Assembly: GCA_040506895.1 (NCBI GenBank)
Contig: JBEVVY010000001.1
Coordinates: 248,001-312,000, forward strand
DNA from: Sedimenticola_A sp040506895
GTDB taxonomy: Bacteria > Pseudomonadota > Gammaproteobacteria > Chromatiales > Chromatiaceae
DNA length: 64,000 nt
Direction of reading: 5' to 3'
This document shows positions 9,513 through 18,700 of the stretch, one piece after another. The notes under the pieces are model-generated. The model saw only the letters and a list, made by a program, of their open reading frames with translations, did no database searches and had not been told where the DNA came from. Within the stretch, counting starts at the first letter, position 1. Every line of letters starts with the position of its first letter. The position numbers were made by a program, and so were the translations under genes.

Positions 9513-10502
9513 TCACTTCCTTTTGGGTACATTGGGTGGCTTGTAGGTGGAATCGCGATCCATGCGCTCATAAACCGTCGTGTGGATCCGTTCATTGCCA
9601 TTTGGACTGGCAAGTGTCTTGCGCTCCAGTGTGCGGGTCAGACGATAGAGGCCCTTTCGCGAGTTACGCAGCATCCCTTCCGGATTGGGTTTGTAGTGAC
9701 TCAGAAACTCGGTGTCCAGTTGTAGTCCCAATTTGATCATGCGGTTCTTCATTGAATGCAGCGGGATGTTTGCCAGCCCGTCGGGTGCATATCCACCGCC
9801 GATATTGGTATGTACGCCGACATACCAGACCTGCTCCATATTGGTGCTTGGGACGGCTTGATCAGGTTTCCAAAGCGTGGGGGCGAACTGCCGGCGACGT
9901 TCATCCAGGGCCAGCGCATGAAAGGCGTGGTCCACATTGTCGCCAAGGCCTACCCTGTGAAACTGATGACGAGATGCGGTCAGCCAGTTCAATATGCCGA
10001 TGGGTATTCCCAAGGCACCAACGGTATCAAAAACACCGAGAAAACGGATCTTCACATCCAGGGTTTCATACTGTTGGCGAAATTGACTGGGGTTGTCCTT
10101 GGATCGGTAGAGGTCGTAAGCCTCAGGGGTGAAATACTCATTGGATTTTGGCAACAGCCCGACCGTTCCTACCAGTCCGACCAGACTGCGTACAGTAAAA
10201 GCGCCGCGACTGAAGCCTAACAGGTAGATTTCGTCACCTGGTGCGTAGTTCAGGCAGAGAAAACGGTAGGCTTCAATGATGTTATCGGATATTCCGTAAC
10301 CGGTTGCCCCCTCGATCCAGCGTGAGATGCCCCAGTGGGTGCCAAGACCCTTGTCGTAGTAAACGACCTGATCGATGCCGCCGTCGTCAGTGGGTAATAC
10401 CGCGCGCAGCAGTTTTGTGATGTTGGTGGGGCGCCTTTGACCCCGATCGGTTTGATCGGGTGTATTCCATGTTCCATCGCAGCCAATGACTATTCTTTTC
10501 AT
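9513..10502 (-). CDS. DUF2235 alpha/beta hydrolase (Tle1-like), 329 aa
   Basis: The N-terminus MKRIVIGCDGTWNTPD is the hallmark of DUF2235. The nucleophile elbow is GFSRGAF with Ser98, followed by VRSLVGL. The family includes T6SS phospholipase effectors (Tle1) and stand-alone hydrolases. At 329 residues with no membrane-anchoring tail or PAAR/VgrG neighbour, this looks like the compact stand-alone form. It is the first gene of a two-gene operon with the MBL-fold protein. There is no signal peptide, so a cytoplasmic role is likely. Because no secretion gene is linked, a defence or stress-related hydrolase is as likely as an effector. Confidence 0.8.
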   Translation of the reverse strand: MKRIVIGCDGTWNTPDQTDRGQRRPTNITKLLRAVLPTDDGGIDQVVYYDKGLGTHWGISRWIEGATGYGISDNIIEAYRFLCLNYAPGDEIYLLGFSRGAFTVRSLVGLVGTVGLLPKSNEYFTPEAYDLYRSKDNPSQFRQQYETLDVKIRFLGVFDTVGALGIPIGILNWLTASRHQFHRVGLGDNVDHAFHALALDERRRQFAPTLWKPDQAVPSTNMEQVWYVGVHTNIGGGYAPDGLANIPLHSMKNRMIKLGLQLDTEFLSHYKPNPEGMLRNSRKGLYRLTRTLERKTLASPNGNERIHTTVYERMDRDSTYKPPNVPKRK

Positions 10503-10955
10503 ACCGGTCCCTCAGTATCAAGTCATCACCGGACCATATCGCATTTACACGAGATTGAAAATAACTACGAGAGAGTAATTATTAACCATATGCATCAATC
10601 TATCAGAGCATCATGTAAAAGGAGGTTTATCCGGATCACTGAATGCGAAAACAAATATCCCTAAATAAATCAATAGGGTATCTAAAAAAATCAATCAAGT
10701 TTATAAAGTTAGTGGTTGTATGTAGTAGGGCATATTGCGGGGAAGAGAGTGTGAGCCTATTATTCGAGAGTTTCTGATGGAGTTTTTCCTCGACCGATCA
10801 CTCGTTTAGGGGGAGGGTGTTTCTGGGAAGAAAAGAGAAATATAGGTAACCGGGAGTAAAATACTAAGTCCGGTTAGTCGTATGGCACAATGATCAGTGT
10901 ATGTACGGTAGTTTATTTATAAAATAATCATCCACGTTGAAAAGTACGTAGGTTC
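10503..10955. other. Divergent promoter region between DUF2235 operon and gsp operon
   Basis: About 450 bp of AT-rich sequence without a gene. It must hold promoters for the leftward DUF2235 operon and the rightward gspG operon. I see no convincing -35/-10 pair; tracts such as TATAAA near 10690-10705 and TTTATTTATAAAATAA just before 10930 are candidates only. Confidence 0.4.
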
Positions 10956-11411
10956 ATGAATAAGGAAAAGTATCAAATCATAAAAAGGAGAACCTCGAGC
11001 GCATTCACGCTGATTGAGGTGATGGCCGTCGTTGTTATTCTCAGCATCCTTGCCGTTCTGGTTGCGCCTAAAATCATGAGCAGACCGGATGAAGCGAGGG
11101 TGATGAAGGCCAAGCAGGACATCAGAGCCCTGGAATCTGCTGTCAAACTCTATCGTCTCGACAATTTCGCCTACCCGACAACCGATCAGGGCCTGGAAGC
11201 CCTTCTCAGCATGCCTGCGGATCTACCCGAGGGTGCAAGCTGGAAAGCCGGTGGTTATATCGAACGTTTATACAAGGACCCCTGGGGGAGGCCATACAAT
11301 TATCTGAGCCCTGGGGCACATGGTGAGGTGGATATCTACAGCTTCGGTTCCGACGGTGCCGCAGGTGGCGATGGGATAGCCAGGGACATCGGAAACTGGG
11401 ACCTGGAATAG
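10956..11411 (+). CDS. gspG: Type II secretion major pseudopilin GspG
   Basis: GspG is the main subunit of the periplasmic pseudopilus of the type II secretion system. The prepilin motif is present (SSA-FTLIEVMAVVVILSIL, with Glu at +5), followed by the family's C-terminal PTTDQGLEAL, a KDPWGRPYNY segment and SFGSDG..GGDG, the calcium-binding loop. The residue before the cleavage site is Ala rather than the usual Gly, which is unusual because prepilin peptidase prefers Gly. It is the first gene of a seven-gene operon that runs G-H-I-J-K-L-M with very short gaps or overlaps. Confidence 0.95.
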   Translation: MNKEKYQIIKRRTSSAFTLIEVMAVVVILSILAVLVAPKIMSRPDEARVMKAKQDIRALESAVKLYRLDNFAYPTTDQGLEALLSMPADLPEGASWKAGGYIERLYKDPWGRPYNYLSPGAHGEVDIYSFGSDGAAGGDGIARDIGNWDLE

Positions 11412-11438
11412 CACCCGGAACCCCATACAGGCGGCAGG

Positions 11439-11963
11439 ATGCCATACGACCGTATAACCATTCGACACTCCAAGGGGTTTACTCTCCTGGAGCTTGTTGT
11501 CGTTGTTTTCCTGATTGCCCTTATCAGCAGTGTCACCATGCTCTCGATCGGTGATGCTGGTCAAGGCCGGCAGTTTGAGAACGAAATCAAACGCATGGAA
11601 CTTCTCCTTGGGCTCGCTGCCGAGGAGGCCATCGTAAGAGGGGAATCAATCGGTCTGTCACTCTCCGAGGTTGGCTATCGCTACCTGTTACATGAGGAGG
11701 GACAATGGATAGCCCTGGCAGATCCCTCTCCGTTTCGGCAGCATCAACTCCCGCCTTTCATGACACTCGACCTGATAGTCGGGGGGCAGAATCGACATCT
11801 AAGCAGCCTGATCCCACCTGACCCTCAAGTTGTTTTTTACCCCACCGGCGAAGTGACCGGATGTATTGTCAGACTGATAGGCAAGGAGGCCGGAACAGCG
11901 GTCATGCTTGTGGTCAGCCACGATGGTCAGATTACCCGGCAGGAGGGTGAAGGTGCCTTGTAA
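11439..11963 (+). CDS. gspH: Type II secretion minor pseudopilin GspH
   Basis: The prepilin leader is SKGFTLLELVVVVFLIAL, with Gly -1 and Glu +5, followed by a ~150-residue periplasmic domain with GspH-type features (EEAIVRGESIGLSL). It starts 27 bp after gspG and its 3' end overlaps gspI. As a minor pseudopilin it caps or initiates the pseudopilus. The weakly conserved C-terminal part is expected for this family. Confidence 0.9.
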   Translation: MPYDRITIRHSKGFTLLELVVVVFLIALISSVTMLSIGDAGQGRQFENEIKRMELLLGLAAEEAIVRGESIGLSLSEVGYRYLLHEEGQWIALADPSPFRQHQLPPFMTLDLIVGGQNRHLSSLIPPDPQVVFYPTGEVTGCIVRLIGKEAGTAVMLVVSHDGQITRQEGEGAL

Positions 11964-12333
11964 GCGTGGCCGCCTGCAGGTTGGCTTCACCCTGCTTGAA
12001 GTGGTGGTGGCTCTGGCCATTCTCGGTATCTCCATGGCGGTGATTATTAAGGTGACGTCCAGGCATGCAGACAATTCCCTCTATTTAGAGTCCAAGACCG
12101 TCGCGCATTGGGTGGCAATGAACCTTTGGTCAGAGCTGCAGATGATGCCACCGGAGGATCCGATCACCCGCTTCAACGGCATCGAAGTGATGGCCAAGCG
12201 CAACTGGGAGTGGTCCATCATTGTACGCAATACACCGGACAGGGATGTTCAGGAGCTGAAAATGGAAGTTCGCGAAGCTGGAAAAGAGGGAGTTCTGGCA
12301 TCTCTTCGAGGTTACAGGGTGGTTTATCCATAA
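11953..12333 (+). CDS. gspI: Type II secretion minor pseudopilin GspI
   Basis: I place the start at GTG 11953 because an AGGAGG at 11941-11946 lies 6 nt upstream; the longer frame would give an unusually long leader. This makes an 11-bp overlap with gspH. The prepilin segment is QVGFTLLEVVVALAILGI, with Glu +5. GspI nucleates the I-J-K minor pseudopilin complex at the tip. The periplasmic domain contains the family-typical WSIIV strand and the length fits (~126 residues). Confidence 0.9.
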   Translation: MPCKRGRLQVGFTLLEVVVALAILGISMAVIIKVTSRHADNSLYLESKTVAHWVAMNLWSELQMMPPEDPITRFNGIEVMAKRNWEWSIIVRNTPDRDVQELKMEVREAGKEGVLASLRGYRVVYP

Positions 12334-12337
12334 GACA

Positions 12338-12952
12338 ATGATGCGACGGGTTCCGACACAAGGGCATGAAGAGCGGGGATTCACCCTCCTTGAGCTGATG
12401 GTGGCCATCGCGCTTTTCTCGGTCATGGCGGCCATGGCCTATGCCGGTTTGGACGGTGTGTTACGCGCTAAATCCGTCACTGAATCGAGGGCAGAGCGCC
12501 AGGCCGCCCTGGAGATTGGGCTGCGGCGGATTCAACAGGACATTGAGCAGATGATCGACCGCCCGGTGAGAGACCCTCGGGGAGAGACACTCCCTTCGCT
12601 GTATCTACCCCAGACAGACACCCTGCTTGAGTTCACCAGGGCAGGGAGGGGAACCCCCGAAAACAATGAGCAGAGTACCCTGCAGCGGGTTGCATATCGC
12701 TTCGAAAACAACAGATTACTGCGTCGCTCCTGGAGCGTGCTGGACCGCTCCCAGGCTGATGAGCCTGTTGAATCAACACTGCTTTCTGGAATCGAGGATA
12801 TCGAGATCCGCTATTATGACGGTAGCCGCTGGCGTGACTATTGGCATCCGGAGGATGTGACATCTGATGGCGCGCTGCCAAAAGGCCTTGAGATCCGGCT
12901 GATGCTCAGGGATTGGGGTGAAATCAGGAGGATTTTTCATGTCGCCGGTTAG
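12338..12952 (+). CDS. gspJ: Type II secretion minor pseudopilin GspJ
   Basis: The leader ERGFTLLELMVAIALFSVM carries Gly -1 and Glu +5. The body has RRIQQDIEQMIDRPVRD and a YYDGSRWRDYW segment, both typical of GspJ. It begins 4 bp after gspI and overlaps the start of gspK by 14 bp, in line with co-translation of the I-J-K tip complex. Confidence 0.93.
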   Translation: MMRRVPTQGHEERGFTLLELMVAIALFSVMAAMAYAGLDGVLRAKSVTESRAERQAALEIGLRRIQQDIEQMIDRPVRDPRGETLPSLYLPQTDTLLEFTRAGRGTPENNEQSTLQRVAYRFENNRLLRRSWSVLDRSQADEPVESTLLSGIEDIEIRYYDGSRWRDYWHPEDVTSDGALPKGLEIRLMLRDWGEIRRIFHVAG

Positions 12953-13907
12953 CAAGACCCGACCGATGAAAGGACCCCACCTCAAATCCAGGGGGGCAGC
13001 ACTGGTTACCGTATTGCTGATTGTCACTCTGGCAACAGTAGCGACCGTAGGAATGACCAGTCGACAGCGGGTTGATATCCACCGTACAGAGAACCTGCTA
13101 CTGGCAGATCAGGCCTATCTCTACGGCCAGGCTATAGAGAGCTGGGCAGTGGGGATCCTGAACGAGGACCGGCTTAGTTCAAAACAGGATTCACTGTCGG
13201 AATCGTGGGCCGTGGGCCGGTTGGAAGAGGAGGTCGAGAACGGCACGGTAAGAGGGCAGATCACCGATCTTCAGGCCAGGTTCAACCTCAACAACCTGGT
13301 GTCTGATGGCAAACTCAGCAACTTCGAGGTTCAGCGCTTCAAACGACTGCTAGTTGCACTGGATCTAGACCCCGGACTGAGCGATGCAATTATCGACTGG
13401 CTGGATGCCGATCTGCTGGTAAGATACCCAAACGGAGCTGAAGATGAGTATTATTCCCTACAGCAACCTCCGTACCGCGCTGCCAACAGGCCCTTCAGCC
13501 ACATCAGCGAGCTGAGGCTGGTTAAAGGAGTAACAGATGAGATATTCAAGAGGATGGAACCCTTTGTCAGCACGTTGCCTATCAGGCTCCCCATCAATGT
13601 CAATGCCGCCCCGGCAGAGGTTTTGATGATGCTTGCCGAGGATATGTCGAGAAGCAATGCTGAGGCTATCCTCAGTTCTCGCGAGCAGTCACCTTTCGAG
13701 AACCTGGACGATCTGCTGAAGCACAATGCCTTGGCAGGTCTTGCCGTGACCAAAGAGGGGCTGGCGGTATCGAGTACTTTTTTCCTCCTACAGGGCCATT
13801 CTAGGTTCGGCAAGGCCAAAGTGACCTTGAGCTCCGTGATCAGCCGCCCGGTGTCCGCCGTTCCAAGGGTGATCCAAAGATTTAGGGGAGACTATGCCGG
13901 TTACTGA
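12939..13907 (+). CDS. gspK: Type II secretion minor pseudopilin GspK
   Basis: ATG 12939 is preferred over an upstream in-frame ATG (12918) because AGGAGGA at 12926-12932 lies 6 nt before it. The leader RGAALVTVLLIVTLATVA lacks Glu +5, as is normal for GspK, which caps the pseudopilus. The large periplasmic insertion (DLQARFNLNNLV, DWLDAD, INVNAAPAEVL) carries the helix-hairpin-helix-like repeats of the family. It overlaps gspJ and gspL at its two ends. Confidence 0.93.
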   Translation: MSPVSKTRPMKGPHLKSRGAALVTVLLIVTLATVATVGMTSRQRVDIHRTENLLLADQAYLYGQAIESWAVGILNEDRLSSKQDSLSESWAVGRLEEEVENGTVRGQITDLQARFNLNNLVSDGKLSNFEVQRFKRLLVALDLDPGLSDAIIDWLDADLLVRYPNGAEDEYYSLQQPPYRAANRPFSHISELRLVKGVTDEIFKRMEPFVSTLPIRLPINVNAAPAEVLMMLAEDMSRSNAEAILSSREQSPFENLDDLLKHNALAGLAVTKEGLAVSSTFFLLQGHSRFGKAKVTLSSVISRPVSAVPRVIQRFRGDYAGY

Positions 13908-15117
13908 CAGCGCCTGGATCACGCCCCTGGATGGAAATGAGGGACACTATCGGTGGTATCTTCCTCAGCCAGAATCCTGTGGGGAAGAGGGTAGGGGCTC
14001 CCTTACTGAACTTACTGAAAAGCACCCCGGGATTCGTCGCCTCAATCTATTGGCTCCTTCCGAGGATGTCTCGCTGTTCAAGCTCAATATCCCCAACAGA
14101 AACCGAACGGTTTTGGACAAGGCGCTTCCATTTGCCCTGGAGGAGAGGTTGGCTGAAGATGTGGAGGAGCTTCACGTTACCGTCCTGCACAGAGAGGCCC
14201 CTGATACCGTCTATGCGGCTGTGATTAAAAAATCGTTGATGAAACGATGGATTGAGGATGCTGGTGAGAGTGGCCTCACGCTTAACCGTATTGTGCCTGA
14301 AGTGCTTGCACTGCCCCAGACTGATCAAGCCTGGCATCTTGTCACCGATGAGAACATCTCCATGATACGGACAGGGCCATGGTCGGGCATTACCATTGAT
14401 CGAACCCAGATCCAGAGCCTCAAGGGGCGAATTACGGAGATCAGCGAAGAAAAACCCGACAGATTGATCTGTTGGCTCCCAGCACCCGATTCCCTAGAAA
14501 TACTCTCGGAAATACAACAAGTCAACCAAGCCTATGAAGGGGCACTCTTTTACAAAATAATGACCGATGGCGAGCTTAACTCAGCCATCAACCTGCTCCA
14601 GGGGGAGTATGCAAGGCGCAGCGACAGTGGCTGGAGTCCACGTCGCTTCCTGCCTGCAGCAGCGGTTCTGGCGTCTGCCCTTGTGTTGCATCTGGGCTTC
14701 AACCTTTATGAGATATCCAGACTCTCAAGTCAGATCGAATCGCAAAAGGCATCCGTCGAACAACGGTTCCGGGCGCTTTTTCCTGAGATCAATAGAATCG
14801 TTGATATCGAAGTCCAGTCCCGTCAGGCCCTTGAAAAACTTAAGGCAGGAGCAGGGGTGGCAGAGAGAGGGCAGTTTTTCCAACTGCTGGGGCTGGCCGG
14901 GAGAACGATCAACTCCAGACCGGATGTGCAAATCACCTCTCTTAGCTATGACAACGGGGTATTGCAGTTGCAGATAAGCACAAAAGAATTGGTTCAGCTC
15001 GATACGATACGCACAGAAATTGAGAAGCATCGAGATATTTCCGTGGAACTTGTTTCGGCCACATCAAATGAACAGGGCGTCAGCGGACGCCTGCGGATAT
15101 CGACATCACAGTCATGA
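13894..15117 (+). CDS. gspL: Type II secretion inner-membrane platform protein GspL
   Basis: The cytoplasmic N-terminal ~245 residues form the actin-like domain that binds the GspE ATPase (KALPFALEERLAEDVEELH). One transmembrane helix follows at about residues 252-272 (FLPAAAVLASALVLHLGF), then a periplasmic ferredoxin-like domain. The gene overlaps gspK by 14 bp and gspM by 4 bp (ATGATAG). No gspE or gspF lies nearby, so the ATPase and platform must be encoded elsewhere. Confidence 0.92.
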   Translation: MPVTDSAWITPLDGNEGHYRWYLPQPESCGEEGRGSLTELTEKHPGIRRLNLLAPSEDVSLFKLNIPNRNRTVLDKALPFALEERLAEDVEELHVTVLHREAPDTVYAAVIKKSLMKRWIEDAGESGLTLNRIVPEVLALPQTDQAWHLVTDENISMIRTGPWSGITIDRTQIQSLKGRITEISEEKPDRLICWLPAPDSLEILSEIQQVNQAYEGALFYKIMTDGELNSAINLLQGEYARRSDSGWSPRRFLPAAAVLASALVLHLGFNLYEISRLSSQIESQKASVEQRFRALFPEINRIVDIEVQSRQALEKLKAGAGVAERGQFFQLLGLAGRTINSRPDVQITSLSYDNGVLQLQISTKELVQLDTIRTEIEKHRDISVELVSATSNEQGVSGRLRISTSQS

Positions 15118-15593
15118 TAGAGAGATTTCATAATCTTCAGCCAAGGGAGCGATTATTGGTCGCATTCTCCGCCTTGGCGGCTCTATTGGCCCTGGTCTAT
15201 GTTTTTCTTATCGAGCCAATCGATACGGAAAAAGCACGCTTGGAAAACGCACTTATGCAGCAGGAGAGGCTTCAGAATAGCCTCGATAAAATGGCATCAG
15301 AAGTGACGCGACTCAGGAGTCAAAAACCTTCATCACAGGTGGATAGAGAAAGGTCCCTCGTATCTATCTTGGATGCTACAAGCCGGCACTTCAAGATCAA
15401 GGACAGCATTTCACGTATTACTCCTGAAAATAATGACCTAGTTAGAGTCTGGCTGGAAAATGCAGGATTTGATGCAGCACTGAGATGGTTGATTGATCTC
15501 TCTTCAAACCACACCATCCAAGTTAAAAGTATTTCTTTCACAAGGGAAGAGCAACCTGGGCTGATCAATGCTCGTATAGAATTGTCTCGTTAG
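15114..15593 (+). CDS. gspM: Type II secretion protein GspM
   Basis: The N-terminal NLQPRERLLVAFSALAALLA contains the conserved RE-R motif and a single transmembrane helix. A coiled-coil follows, then a periplasmic ferredoxin-like fold that pairs with GspL. It is the last gene of the operon. gspN, gspC and gspD do not follow; instead an rhs gene begins 177 bp downstream on the same strand. No clear rho-independent terminator separates them. Confidence 0.9.
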   Translation: MIERFHNLQPRERLLVAFSALAALLALVYVFLIEPIDTEKARLENALMQQERLQNSLDKMASEVTRLRSQKPSSQVDRERSLVSILDATSRHFKIKDSISRITPENNDLVRVWLENAGFDAALRWLIDLSSNHTIQVKSISFTREEQPGLINARIELSR

Positions 15594-15770
15594 AAAAATC
15601 GATCATATATATATATGTCATCAAACTGACAAACTGACAAACTGTCAGATATTCGTCTCTTGACAATTCACTCAGAGCTATGTGACTACTGGATCTAGTA
15701 GTTTGTTAGACCGCATGGACACACGGAGTATGGCGGTCAAAAAAGAACAAAAAATGATGGAATAAGGATA
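15594..15770 (+). promoter_or_regulatory. rhs upstream region with three octamer direct repeats
   Basis: Between gspM and rhs lie three adjacent 8-bp units, AAACTGAC, AAACTGAC, AAACTGTC (15623-15646), preceded by an (AT)n tract (15605-15616). An AAGG four bases before ATG 15771 is the probable ribosome site. The tandem spacing suggests a regulator-binding site for rhs; which protein binds is unknown. Confidence 0.35.
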
Positions 15771-18700
15771 ATGCCGATGAGCAGTTCATCTTTTGGCGCT
15801 GTGCGTGCGCTTGCCAATTCTGTTCGCTTTGTTATTGCAAAATCGCATTGCGTACTCATTACATCTCTTATTACTTTTTCGCTTTCACAGCCGGCTTTCG
15901 CTAATGTCAGTACAGCGGGTTTTACGGCAGGTGAGCTTTCAGTCAGTCAGAGTGGTGCAGCGATTTACTCCATACCAATCATCGTATCGCCTGGTGTGGC
16001 AGGTATGCAGCCAGAACTTTTAATTAGTTACAGCAGTCAAGATGGCGACGGACTTCTAGGACTGGGTTTCAACCTTAGCGGATTATCTACAGTTCAGCGT
16101 TGCGGCGCGACTATCGAGCAAGATGGATTTAAAGGCGGTGTCTATTATGACTCACGAGACCGCTTTTGTTTGGATGGTCGTCGATTAATTGCTGTGTCTG
16201 GTGCTGATGGTGATAGCGGCACAGAGTACCGTACTGAAATTGACGCTATCAGTAAAATAATCTCCTATGGTCAAAAGGGAAGCGGACCTGATTACTGGAT
16301 AGTGAAAACCAAGTCCGGACAGACCATGGAGTATGGTAATACTGCAGATTCTCAAGTTGATACCAGAGATGGTCAGAATGCTCGAGAATGGGCAGTAAGT
16401 AAGATTCTCGATGCTTCAGCAAATGCAATTGATTTTAGTTATTACGAGGATACTGTAAACGGTGAGCATTATCCTCTTCGATTAGATTACGCACAAAATT
16501 CTGTTCGATTCAGCTATGAAGATCGCCCTGTCATTAGGCGTCATTTTCAAGCAGGATCAAAAATAACCCTCTCTAAACGAATGAATAGTGTCGCAGTATA
16601 TGTAGGCGAAACATTAGTGCGAAACTACCAACTGCGATATGCAGCAGACAATATTCTTAACCGTTTGGAAGGGGTGACTGAGCAAAGCGGCACAGGTGAT
16701 AGTTTTCCAGAAACCGTTTTCACTTGGCAAACAAGTACTGGAAGTCAATTTGACCAAGGAAGCCAGTGGCTACCAAATTTAGGGAACGAATCGCTTAATG
16801 CGTTAATGGATGTTAATCAGGACATACTTTCCCAATACCTTGATATTAATGGAGATGGTCTTCCCGATCGCATATCAGAGAAAAACCCAACTACAGGTAG
16901 TCCAGGACTGTATGTAATGCTAAATAACGGTTCTGGATTCGATTCTGGTTCACATTGGTTACCGAATTATCCATTAGCGTGGCATAACCTGCCAAGTGAT
17001 AGGGATATGTACGGCTCCCTCGTATCTGCGTTCCGTGATATCAATGGTGATGGGTTGGTTGATCGTGTATGGCCAACAGATCCGACTTCAACTGGATTTT
17101 TTAGTCTCATATACGGACCGTACGCTGCTCTGAATAATGGTGCAGGCTTTGATGCCTCTGGCACATGGCATACACCATTTAGTCCAAATACCCCTTACTA
17201 TACCAATCAGTTCTATCAAGTAGAAACAAAGATAGGGGATAGTAATTTTATTGCATTTGTAGACATGAACGGAGATGGAAAGCTTGATCGTGTTGCTTCA
17301 CGGCACCCTTCTGGAACATACCCCAATCCAATGCCTGGCTTTTATGTCATGCTGAGATCAGAAAATGGATTAGAACCCGGTCAGTATTGGCTGCCGGATT
17401 ATAGCGGAACTGATTCGAACTATGTAACAAAAGAGAATGCCGAGGATGATGTATTTATTGACCAGGTAGATATGAACGGAGATGGTCTGCTTGATCGTGT
17501 TTATAACAAAAACCCGATCACGAATGCCCAAGGGTTCTATGTCATGCTGAACACCGGTAGTGGTTTTGATTCAGGCAAACAGTGGTTGCCTGATCTTGGT
17601 GACGACAGAAAGAACCTGATAAAAGATTACTCTGGTGGTGATCTTCAAATCGCTATTTTTGATATTAACGGTGATGCATTGCCTGATCGTATATTTGATA
17701 GAGATCCGTATACAAACGCAGAAGGCGTTCATGTCATGCTCAATAATGGCGATGGTTTTGAGCCAGTTGAGAAGTGGATCGACGACCTGGGAGATATTTC
17801 ACTTAGCAGAGTGGAGGAATACGTTTCTGATGGCAGTTTGAAGTTCGGTTTTGTCGATGTAAATGGTGACGGTCTACCAGATAGGGTCTACGGGGAGAAT
17901 CCTTACACTGGAAGTAAAGAAATTTACGTCAAACTGAATACAGGTAATGGTTTTGAAACGGGGTCAACTTGGATAGGTGGGTTTAGTGATGACTGGAAGA
18001 ACCAGATTCGAGCTACCAACTCGGAAGGTGATGTAAAGGCTGATTTCATGGACATGAATGGGGATGGCCTGGTTGATCGCGTATTTTCAAGTAATCCCAA
18101 TACAAATGAGCAAGGCCTCTATGTCATGCTCAATCAAAACTACATTCCACGTGTCGTTAACATATCCTCAGTAATGGAAGACAGCTCCATTGAATACTCT
18201 TCAATTAGAGACAAGAGTATTTATCAAAACGCCTCTGAGGTTTCCTACCCCAATATTAATATGCCTGCGCCTATGGGTGTTGTTAATCAAATATTGGTTG
18301 ATAATGGTGTCGGTGGAAACAATGCAACGACTTACAAATATGGTGATGGAAAATTCAATGTCAGAGGACGTGGTTTTCTCGGTTTTGGATGGATGGAAGC
18401 AACTGATCAACAAACGAGTATCGTAACAAAAACCACCTACCGTCAAGATTTCCCATATACAGGGCAGACACTGCGCACTGAACAACGCCTTTCTGATGGA
18501 ACGCTCATTGAGGAAACTGATATTGTATTCGCGGACATTACAAGTTACGGCGATAAGGTTCATTTTCCATACATTGCCTCTAAAGTAGATGCCAGCTACG
18601 AACTTGATGGTACATCTATTAGTACGACTACGACTCAGAACGAGTATGACGCCTATGGCAATGCATTACGTGTAACTGTTACTGTGACAGATGGCTTCGA

